Assembly: GCF_025264625.1 (NCBI RefSeq)
Contig: NZ_CP093313.1
Coordinates: forward strand, 6,200,001-6,264,000
Reading direction: 5' to 3'
DNA from: Occallatibacter riparius
GTDB taxonomy: Bacteria; Acidobacteriota; Terriglobia; Terriglobales; Acidobacteriaceae
Length of the DNA stretch: 64,000 nt
The notes under the pieces are model-generated. The model saw nothing but the letters and a program-made list of their open reading frames with translations. It did not search any database and had not been told where the DNA came from. Positions 16,756 to 23,421 of the stretch are shown here, piece after piece (position 1 is the stretch's first letter; every line of letters begins with the position of its first letter). The position numbers and the translations under genes were made by a program.

Positions 16756-19167
16756 ATGAATTCTTCCCGTGACAAAAACGAGCCGCGCAAGTTGCCCATG
16801 ATGCCCATTCGGGACATGGTGATCTTCCCTTACATGATGACGCCCTTCGTCGTGGGCCGCGAGTCGAGCGTACGCGCGCTCGAAGAAGCGCTGAACGGCG
16901 ACCGCAAGATTTTTCTCGCGACGCAACATGACGCCTCGATGGATGAACCGAAGGCGAAAGAGATTTACCAGGTCGGGTCAATCTGCAACATCGTGCAGAG
17001 CGTGAAGATGCCCGACGGCAACATCAAGGTGCTGGTTGAAGGCGTGGAGCGCGCGAAGTCGATTGATGTGACGGACCGCGATGGATTCTTTGTTGCAACG
17101 GTGCGCGTGGGCAAATCGAATTTCGAGATGACGCCGGCTGTTGAACAGCTCATGCAGCGCGTCACTTCCCTCTTTGAGCAGTATGTGAAGCTGCAGCAGT
17201 CGCTGAACTACGAGACCATCATCGCCAGCGTGCGTATGGATGAAGCGGCGCGCCTGTCTGACGTGATCGCGGCGAATCTGCAGCTCGGCATCGAGGAGAA
17301 GCAGGAACTGCTGAGCATCTTCGATCCGGCGGCGCGGCTGGCGCGCATTGCCGATGTGCTCGACATTGAAATTGAAAAGCTTGATCTCGACCGCAACATC
17401 CAGTCGCGCGTGAAGCGGCAGATGGAGCGCGCGCAGAAAGAGTACTACCTCAACGAGAAGATCAAGGCTATCCAGAAGGAACTGGGCCGCGGCGAAAAGA
17501 GCGAGTTCGACGAACTGCGCAAGAAGATTGAAGCCGCCGGCATGCCGAAGGACGTTCTGGAAAAGGCGATTACCGAGCTGAAGAAGCTCGAAGCCATGCC
17601 GCCGATGTCGGCCGAGTCGACTGTCAGCCGCAATTACATTGACTGGCTGCTCGCTGTTCCGTGGAAGAAAAAGTCCAAGGAGACGCGGTCGATCGACTAC
17701 GCCGAGAAGGTGCTGAACGAAGATCACTACGGTTTGGAGAAGATCAAGGAACGCATTCTCGAGTTTCTCGCAGTGCGTCAGTTGGTGAAAAATCCTAGAG
17801 GCTCGATCCTCTGCTTTGTTGGACCGCCGGGCGTGGGCAAGACTTCGCTCGGTATGTCGATTGCGAAGTCGACGGGACGCAAGTTCGTGCGACTTTCGCT
17901 GGGTGGTGTGCGGGATGAGGCAGAGATTCGCGGACATCGGCGCACGTATATCGGCGCGCTGCCTGGGCAGATCATTCAGCATATGAAGAAGGCGGGAACG
18001 AAGAATCCTGTCTTCCTGCTGGATGAAGTGGACAAGATGGCTTCGGACTTCCGCGGCGATCCGGCATCGGCGTTGCTTGAGGTGCTCGATCCGGAGCAGA
18101 ACACGTCATTCCAGGATCACTATCTCGACGTGGATTACGACCTCTCGCAGGTGCTGTTTGTCGCGACTGCGAATGTGCTGCATACGATTCCCGCGGCGTT
18201 GCAGGACCGCATGGAGATTCTGCGGCTGCAGGGTTACACCGAGAACGAGAAGCTGGAAATCGCGCGGCAATACCTGGTGAAGAAACAGCGCGAGCAGACG
18301 GGGTTGAGCGAGAAAAACATCGTGTTCAAGGACGATGCCATTCTTGAGATCATCCGCAATTACACGCGCGAAGCCGGCGTACGCAACCTGGAGCGCGAGC
18401 TGGGCAACCTGTGCCGCAAGGTGGCGCGCAAGGTTGTGAAGAACGGGCCGAAGCACAAGGAAGAAATTTCCGCGGCGAATGTTGCGGAGTTCCTCGGAGT
18501 ACCGCGCTATCGCGAAAGCGAAGTGCATGAGAAGAGCGAAGTGGGCCTGGTAACCGGGCTGGCCTGGACGGAAGTGGGTGGTTCGATTCTGACCACGGAA
18601 GTGCAGGTGCTCGACGGCAAGGGCAAGCTCACCATCACTGGCCAGCTCGGCGATGTGATGCAGGAGTCGGCGCAGGCCGCGCTCAGCTACATTCGCGGCA
18701 AGGCGCAGGCGCTGGGACTTTCGCGTGAGTTCTATCGCAACGTCGATATCCACTTGCATGTGCCGGAGGGCGCGATCCCGAAGGACGGGCCGTCGGCCGG
18801 CATCACAATGGCGACGGCGCTGGCGAGCGCGCTAGCGAAGATCCCGGTGCGGCGCGATATTGCAATGACGGGCGAGATCACGCTGCGCGGCAAGGTGCTG
18901 CCCATCGGCGGATTGAAGGAGAAGCTGCTCGCGGCACTGCGCGCGGGCATCTTCGAGGCGATTCTGCCGCGTGCCAACGAGAAGGACTTGCAGGAGCTGC
19001 CGGACAATATCAAGAACCACATGAAGCTGCACTTTGTGGATCAGATGGATGAGGTGCTGGCGCTGGCATTGGAAAGCCCACTGCCTTCGCCGGTTCCGCC
19101 GGAGACGAATGTGCTCACGGCTGTACCGCCCGCAGAAGTGGGATCGGGACAGGTCGCACGGCAGTAG
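16756..19167 (+). CDS. lon: ATP-dependent Lon protease
   Basis: The 803-residue protein has the LonA architecture: an N-terminal LAN domain (LPMMPIRDMVIFPYM), a coiled linker, the AAA+ module with Walker A GPPGVGKT starting at residue 356, and the C-terminal protease domain. The Ser680 (KDGPSAG) and Lys721 (GGLKEK) catalytic dyad is intact. The ATG at 16756 is used because the AGGTG upstream overlaps the alternative GTG at 16750. It degrades damaged and regulatory proteins in the cytoplasm. The last 30 residues are Pro/Val-rich and dispensable-looking. A terminator follows. Confidence 0.96.
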   Translation: MNSSRDKNEPRKLPMMPIRDMVIFPYMMTPFVVGRESSVRALEEALNGDRKIFLATQHDASMDEPKAKEIYQVGSICNIVQSVKMPDGNIKVLVEGVERAKSIDVTDRDGFFVATVRVGKSNFEMTPAVEQLMQRVTSLFEQYVKLQQSLNYETIIASVRMDEAARLSDVIAANLQLGIEEKQELLSIFDPAARLARIADVLDIEIEKLDLDRNIQSRVKRQMERAQKEYYLNEKIKAIQKELGRGEKSEFDELRKKIEAAGMPKDVLEKAITELKKLEAMPPMSAESTVSRNYIDWLLAVPWKKKSKETRSIDYAEKVLNEDHYGLEKIKERILEFLAVRQLVKNPRGSILCFVGPPGVGKTSLGMSIAKSTGRKFVRLSLGGVRDEAEIRGHRRTYIGALPGQIIQHMKKAGTKNPVFLLDEVDKMASDFRGDPASALLEVLDPEQNTSFQDHYLDVDYDLSQVLFVATANVLHTIPAALQDRMEILRLQGYTENEKLEIARQYLVKKQREQTGLSEKNIVFKDDAILEIIRNYTREAGVRNLERELGNLCRKVARKVVKNGPKHKEEISAANVAEFLGVPRYRESEVHEKSEVGLVTGLAWTEVGGSILTTEVQVLDGKGKLTITGQLGDVMQESAQAALSYIRGKAQALGLSREFYRNVDIHLHVPEGAIPKDGPSAGITMATALASALAKIPVRRDIAMTGEITLRGKVLPIGGLKEKLLAALRAGIFEAILPRANEKDLQELPDNIKNHMKLHFVDQMDEVLALALESPLPSPVPPETNVLTAVPPAEVGSGQVARQ

Positions 19168-19184
19168 ATTGAGGTCAAACCAGA

Positions 19185-19224
19185 AGCGGCGCCTTCCGTT
19201 GATTCGGAGGGCGCCGCTTTTGTT
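19185..19224 (+). terminator. terminator of lon, possibly bidirectional
   Basis: AGCGGCGCC (19185-19193) pairs with GGCGCCGCT (19210-19218), extended inward by TCCG/CGGA, and TTTTGTTG follows. It also lies at the 3' end of the converging HbpS-like gene. A closely similar hairpin follows the second HbpS-like copy at 20113-20149. Confidence 0.8.
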
Positions 19225-19247
19225 GCTCGTCTGGGTAACGGGATGGT

Positions 19248-19949
19248 TTAGCGAATAGTGGGAAGGCTCGCTGAAATCGTCTTGGCGGCTTCGCTGCAGA
19301 CGGGGTGTCCCCATCCGCTGGCGCTGACGCCGATAGCGAGACCGGACGCGGGTGCGATGTCGTAGACGATGTTGTCGGGGCGGCGGGGATCGCTACTGAC
19401 ACCGCCGGGGACGTGGTCGAGATTGAGCGTGTGCCGCGTGCGCCATGCGATGTTGTGGTCGGCGCAGGAGGAGTCGCCGCTCACGCCGAGGGCGCCTACC
19501 AGTTCGCCTTTGGAGTTGTAGAGCGCGAGGCCGCCGCCGAAGACATTCACGCCTCCGATGCGCTTGCCCACCATGGGGTCGTTCTCCTGACCATAGCGCG
19601 TGGGGTCTCCACCGTAGGCATAGTTCGTGTCAACAGGGTTGCTGTGCTGCAGGCCGAAGAGGCTGCCGCCGGGCTGCACTGCGCTGAAGAGCTGCGCAGT
19701 TGAAAGCGCGAGTTTAGGCAGACTGAACGCATTGGCGGTGTTGGCCTTTTGCGCGGAGATGACGCGGCTGCCAGGCCACTGCGATCCGCGATCAGCGCCG
19801 GTGAACGCGACCGCGCACACCACTCCGTCGCGATCGACGATGGTGGCCCACATATCGAGGTTGAAGCCGCCGTTGTCCAGGTTGCGGGCCGCGGTGAGAG
19901 CGGCCTTCAGGTCGCTCCAGCCGGGCAGGTTCTTGCATGCATTGTCCAT
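19248..19949 (-). CDS. HbpS/GlcG-family heme-binding protein, copy without signal peptide
   Basis: The 233-residue protein belongs to the HbpS/GlcG family, known from extracellular heme-binding HbpS of Streptomyces. It has the family's AALTAARN helix, the GGFNLDMWATIVDRDG segment, and a glycine-rich GGVNVFGGGLALYN loop. AGGA lies seven bases before the ATG at 19949, which gives a protein starting MDNACKNLPG with no signal peptide. The tandem paralogue has one. An upstream in-frame ATG at 20042 would add a hydrophobic leader but has no ribosome site. If the short start is right, this copy stays cytoplasmic. Confidence 0.75.
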   Translation of the reverse strand: MDNACKNLPGWSDLKAALTAARNLDNGGFNLDMWATIVDRDGVVCAVAFTGADRGSQWPGSRVISAQKANTANAFSLPKLALSTAQLFSAVQPGGSLFGLQHSNPVDTNYAYGGDPTRYGQENDPMVGKRIGGVNVFGGGLALYNSKGELVGALGVSGDSSCADHNIAWRTRHTLNLDHVPGGVSSDPRRPDNIVYDIAPASGLAIGVSASGWGHPVCSEAAKTISASLPTIR

Positions 19950-20112
19950 GGAGAAGTCCTTTCGGGTGGCCGCAAGAGAGACGCAAAGGGAAGCCGGAAA
20001 AAGGAGTACTAGCACTCTCTGGGCCGCCCCCGAAACTAGCATGGTGGTGAGGGGAGAAGCAAACGGAAAGTACCGCCCGGCTGAACGCCACAACCGCGCG
20101 TGTCAGGTCCAG

Positions 20113-20149
20113 AAAAAGCGGCGCTTCCGGTTGGTACGAGAGCGCCGCT
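20113..20149 (-). terminator. terminator of the second HbpS-like gene
   Basis: Read on the minus strand, AGCGGCGCT (20149-20141) pairs with AGCGCCGCT (20125-20117) and is followed by a T-run, complementary to the A's at 20113-20117. It is similar to the hairpin at 19185-19218, so the gene duplication seems to have carried its terminator along. Confidence 0.75.
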
Positions 20150-20196
20150 GTTGCTTGGGGAAATCCATGGGAGTCGAGAGTGGAAGGCGAGGGTCC

Positions 20197-20973
20197 CTAC
20201 TGCACGGCAGGCAGGCTCGCCGAAATGGTTTTCGCCGCATCGCTGCAAACGGGGTGTCCCCATCCGCTCGCGCTTGTGCCGATCATCAGGTCGGCGGCTG
20301 GTGTGATGTCATACACGATGTTGTCCGGGCGGCTTGAGTCAGGACCGACGCCGCCGGGTACAAAATCGAGGTGCAGAGAGTGCCGGGTGCGCCAGGCGAT
20401 GTTGTGATCTGCGCAGGAGGAGTCGCCGCTGACGCCGAGCGCGCCGATCAGTTTGTGCTGAGCGTTATAGAGAGCGAGCCCGCCACCGAACACGTTCACG
20501 CCCCCAATGCGCCCGCCGACCATGGGGTCGTTGTGCTGGCCGTAGTTTCCTGCATTGCCGCCATAGGCAACCATGGTGTCCACGGGATTGCTGTGCTGCA
20601 GGCCGTAGAGACTTCCGCCCGGCTGCACCGCGCTGTAGAGGTCTGCCGTGGAGAGTGCGAGGTTCGGGAGACTGAAGGCGTTCGCGGTGTTTGCCTTCTG
20701 CGCGGAAATGACGCGGCTTCCGGGCCATTGCGATCCACGATCAGCTCCGGTAAATGCTACGGCGCAGACCACGCCATCGCGGTTCACCACCGTACCCCAC
20801 ATATCGAGGTTGAAGCCACCGTTGCTCTGGTTGCGTGCTGCCACGAGAGCCGCTTTGAGCTGGCTCCAGCTGGGCAGGTCTTTGCAGGCATCGCGATCGC
20901 GATCAGCCTGCGCGAGCGCCGGCATGGCAGAACACAATGCCAGCGCAAGGGACAAAAAGGTCTTCTTTGTCAT
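20197..20973 (-). CDS. HbpS/GlcG-family heme-binding protein, exported copy
   Basis: This 258-residue paralogue of the neighbouring gene has a clear Sec signal peptide (MTKKTFLSLALALCSAMPALAQ) and then tracks the other copy closely (ACKDLPSWSQLKAALVAARN, GADRGSQWPGSRVISAQ). AGAGGA sits nine bases before the ATG at 20973. The exported product may bind or detoxify heme in the periplasm. The histidines are few, so heme coordination is not certain. Both genes run on the minus strand in tandem, with a terminator between them, so they are expressed separately. Confidence 0.82.
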   Translation of the reverse strand: MTKKTFLSLALALCSAMPALAQADRDRDACKDLPSWSQLKAALVAARNQSNGGFNLDMWGTVVNRDGVVCAVAFTGADRGSQWPGSRVISAQKANTANAFSLPNLALSTADLYSAVQPGGSLYGLQHSNPVDTMVAYGGNAGNYGQHNDPMVGGRIGGVNVFGGGLALYNAQHKLIGALGVSGDSSCADHNIAWRTRHSLHLDFVPGGVGPDSSRPDNIVYDITPAADLMIGTSASGWGHPVCSDAAKTISASLPAVQ

Positions 20974-21143
20974 AAGGGGAAGTCCTCTCAGGGCGGACAG
21001 AGAGACTCTTCGACAGAACTTCGGAGGGGGCCCGCGGACTCTCTGAAGGCCGCCCGCACCGTACCACGGCCTCGCTTCGACATGCAATTGCAAACTTGCA
21101 CAGAGGGGGCCGGGCTCGCAGCGCAGGATATGCTCAAAGAGGA

Positions 21144-21731
21144 ATGAAGTACACGACGCAGTTTCTTCTTTCGGCGATGGCGCCGGAGCAGTTCCCTTCT
21201 CCGTCGGTGCCGGAGATTGCTTTTCTTGGCCGCTCGAACGTGGGGAAATCGAGCCTGTTGAATGCGCTGGCGGGCGAGAAGGCGGCGAAGGTTTCGTCAA
21301 CGCCAGGACGCACGAGGGCGATTAATTTCTTCGCGCTGAACGATGAGAGCCAGCGCCGGAAGATCGTGTTTGCCGACCTGCCGGGTTATGGCTACGCGAA
21401 GATTTCGAAGTCGATCTCGGCTGAGTGGCCGAAGTTCATTGAGCCGTATCTAGCCGAGCGCGAGACGCTGGGGCTGTGCGTGTGCCTGGTGGACTCGAAT
21501 GTGCCTCCGCAGAAGCGCGATGCGCAACTGCTGGACTGGCTGCGCAGCGTGGATCGCTACTTTGTTGTGGTCGCGACCAAGGTTGACCGGCTCAGCGGTA
21601 ACGAACGCACGCGGAATCTCGCGGCCTTGCGCAAGGGGCTCGGCATCGATGAGATTGTTCCCGTTTCGGCGAAGACTAGTGCGGGCATCAAGGAGCTTTG
21701 GGCGCGGATCGAAGGCGTAGAGGTCGAGTAG
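21144..21731 (+). CDS. engB: ribosome biogenesis GTP-binding protein EngB/YsxC
   Basis: The 195-residue GTPase has G1 GRSNVGKS (29-36), G3 DLPGYG, G4 TKVD and G5 VSAKT, with the family phrases STPGRTRAINFF and LVDSNVPPQKRD. It acts late in 50S subunit assembly. The ATG at 21144 begins MKYTTQFLLSA, the normal length; an upstream in-frame start at 21096 adds a non-conserved 16 residues. The AGAGGA preceding this ATG is unusually close. The gene stands between the divergent HbpS-like gene and the converging urocanase-like gene. Confidence 0.93.
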   Translation: MKYTTQFLLSAMAPEQFPSPSVPEIAFLGRSNVGKSSLLNALAGEKAAKVSSTPGRTRAINFFALNDESQRRKIVFADLPGYGYAKISKSISAEWPKFIEPYLAERETLGLCVCLVDSNVPPQKRDAQLLDWLRSVDRYFVVVATKVDRLSGNERTRNLAALRKGLGIDEIVPVSAKTSAGIKELWARIEGVEVE

Positions 21732-21747
21732 CGAAAAGCAGGAATGC

Positions 21748-22404
21748 TCAGGGCCGGGCGAGTTCCGCGGCGATGGAAGAATCACACGGCACGGAACGAA
21801 TGCGCCGGGCCTGCGGGCCGAGATAACGATGCGCGAGCCGCAGCCATCGGCGCGCAGCGTGATCGCCTGCGGGAATCAATGCTAGCGCACGTTGCTCCAA
21901 TTCGGCTGACGGCGACTGGGCTGTGACGAGCGAGTGACCGACAGGCGGGGCGGTTGCGTGAACAAGCTGCGCGCCCTGCGAAACGAATGCCGCGACAGCG
22001 TCACTCTCGCGCAGCAGGTCGGGAAGGACGCCGCGTTCTGTCATCTCAGCTACAAGCTGCGCATGCGATGCGCTCACGGCAACTGATACACCGTTGTGCT
22101 TGCGAAGCTCGTTTTTTAGGATGCGGAGCGCTTCATCGAGGGACGTGACAAGAAAATCAACTATGCCGTCGCGAATGGCGGATCGCTGCGCCTGCGTATC
22201 GCTTGCCGCGCTGAGCGAGGCAGCGCCGGCGATATTGGCAGCGCGCACCAGCCGCGCACCCTCCTGGTCGAGTTCGCCTGCGTAGAGTAGCTTTCCGCCC
22301 AAGCCGGATTCCGGGTCGAGATCGCTCGCCAAGACTGCGTAATACGCGTAGACGGCTTGGAGTTCAGCTTGAAGAGCGGGGTCGATTGAAACTGGAATCG
22401 GCAT
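21748..22404 (-). CDS. orphan protein resembling the central domain of urocanase
   Basis: The 218-residue protein has a run that I recognise as similar in order to the NAD-binding part of urocanate hydratase: GGKLLYAGEL, AANIAGAASLSAASD, then GIVDFLVTSLDEALRILKN, NGVSVAVSASHAQL and MTERGVLPDLLRESD. The corresponding urocanase segments are K-L-x-x-T-A-G-L-G, G-Y-L-D-x-x-x-x-x-L-D-E-A-L, P-L-S-I-G-L-x-G-N-A-A and R-R-G-x-x-P-D-x-x-T-D-Q. The catalytic and NAD-anchoring glycines are not retained, and the length is under half of a urocanase (about 550 residues). It is probably a non-catalytic relative. No hut gene adjoins. This family call is an inference. Confidence 0.45.
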   Translation of the reverse strand: MPIPVSIDPALQAELQAVYAYYAVLASDLDPESGLGGKLLYAGELDQEGARLVRAANIAGAASLSAASDTQAQRSAIRDGIVDFLVTSLDEALRILKNELRKHNGVSVAVSASHAQLVAEMTERGVLPDLLRESDAVAAFVSQGAQLVHATAPPVGHSLVTAQSPSAELEQRALALIPAGDHAARRWLRLAHRYLGPQARRIRSVPCDSSIAAELARP

Positions 22405-22457
22405 GCTTGCTCTACGTTAAAACAGTTGCTCGGAGGGTGCATCCGGGGCCGGCGAAC

Positions 22458-22510
22458 AGCAGATTCCCTGCGGGAATGACAGAAAGAAAAGCAAAGAGCA
22501 AAGCAAGTGC
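22458..22510 (-). repeat. dispersed repeat, copy A
   Basis: Read on the minus strand this block contains GCACTTGC, then TTTTCTTTCTGTC, then ATTCCC-GCA-GGGAAT, then CTGCT. The same order occurs on the plus strand at 63558-63598. The palindromic ATTCCC/GGGAAT core is a mini-hairpin of the type found elsewhere in the window. Confidence 0.7.
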
Positions 22511-22522
22511 AGCAGCAAGCCT

Positions 22523-22936
22523 TCACCAGGCGGAGTAGGGCTGGCCGTCGGTGCCCTGGTCCTGACTTCCGGAGTGCACGTTGTCGATGCCGGGGTCGGT
22601 CTGGTCGGTGCTGTGAAGATCGGTGCCCTGGTCCGTCACCCAGGTCTCCTTGCTGTGGGTCATGGGGTCTTCAGGAATGGCCTTGAGATAGCCCTCCTGG
22701 ACGAGGTCATCGAGCGACTGGGGAGCTTTCTGCTTGTCGGCGGTGTAGGAGTCGATGGCGACGCGGATGGTGTGCAGGTCCTCGCGCAGCACGGCTTCGC
22801 GGGCCTGCCGGATGGCGGCCTGGTAGGCAGGGACGGCGACCACGGCGAGAATCATGATGATCGCCAATACGACCATCAGCTCTACCAGCGTGAAGCCTTC
22901 GCTGCCCCTGGTTCGACTTTTGCGCGCAACGTTCAA
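22523..22936 (-). CDS. type II secretion/type IV pseudopilin (GspG-like), second copy
   Basis: The 137-residue protein has a basic leader ending in a prepilin peptidase site (SEG/FTLVELMVVLAIIMIL) followed by the N-terminal pilin helix and a GspG-type C-terminal part (DLHTIRVAIDSYTADKQKAPQ, DLVQEGYLKAIPEDP). The start is a TTG at 22936 with GAGGGG six bases upstream. The C-terminal tail is rich in Asp, Gln and Ser repeats (DQGTD, SGSQDQGTDG), unlike ordinary GspG. It ends the secretin-pseudopilin operon, 16 bases after the first pseudopilin gene. Confidence 0.88.
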   Translation of the reverse strand: MNVARKSRTRGSEGFTLVELMVVLAIIMILAVVAVPAYQAAIRQAREAVLREDLHTIRVAIDSYTADKQKAPQSLDDLVQEGYLKAIPEDPMTHSKETWVTDQGTDLHSTDQTDPGIDNVHSGSQDQGTDGQPYSAW

Positions 22937-22952
22937 GAATTACCCCTCGGCC

Positions 22953-23420
22953 CTACCAGTCGGAATACTTGGTTCCATCGAGAGCCGTACCCTGCGATTT
23001 CGAATACACATCAAAGACGCTCTGGCCGCCGAACGAATCCGATTTTGGATCGTCCTGCATGGAGCGCATTCCCCACTCTGCGTTGCCGGTCATCGGATCT
23101 ACCGGAATACGGCGGAGGAACTTCACCTTCTTGCCCTGGATATCGACTCCTTTGACTAACGTGTCGAGATCGGGCGGATAGTTCTGGCTGTCGACCTTGG
23201 TCTGGATCGCGCCCTTGTCGGCCGCGTCCTTGTACTTGTCGATCGCGTCGCGCATGGTCCACAGATCATAACGGAGCTCGCGTTCCTTCTCACGCTTGAT
23301 CTGGAATCGCGTGATGGGGATCGCCGCAGAGGCCAGGATGGCGAGGATGGCCGCCGCGACGATGAGCTCAACCAGAGTGAGCCCCCGTTCGCCTTTCCGG
23401 ATTGGCAGCGCGCGCCTCAT
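22953..23420 (-). CDS. type II secretion/type IV pseudopilin (GspG-like)
   Basis: The 155-residue protein has the prepilin cleavage site ERG/LTLVELIVAAAILAIL and a GspG-like body (DLWTMRDAIDKYKDAADKG, PPDLDTLVKGVD, LRRIPVDPMTGNAEW). Glu at position +5 is intact. The ATG at 23420 is one base beyond the stop of the secretin gene, so translation is likely coupled. The pseudopilins would form the periplasmic piston of a type II secretion or related pilus-type machine. No GspE ATPase, GspF or prepilin peptidase gene lies in the window. Confidence 0.9.
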   Translation of the reverse strand: MRRALPIRKGERGLTLVELIVAAAILAILASAAIPITRFQIKREKERELRYDLWTMRDAIDKYKDAADKGAIQTKVDSQNYPPDLDTLVKGVDIQGKKVKFLRRIPVDPMTGNAEWGMRSMQDDPKSDSFGGQSVFDVYSKSQGTALDGTKYSDW

Positions 23421-23421
23421 C

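Noticed and set aside
20000..20035. Possible CIRCE heat-shock element near TAGCACTC
   Set aside because: Only one half-site is present; the inverted partner GAGTGCTA with nine-base spacing is missing.
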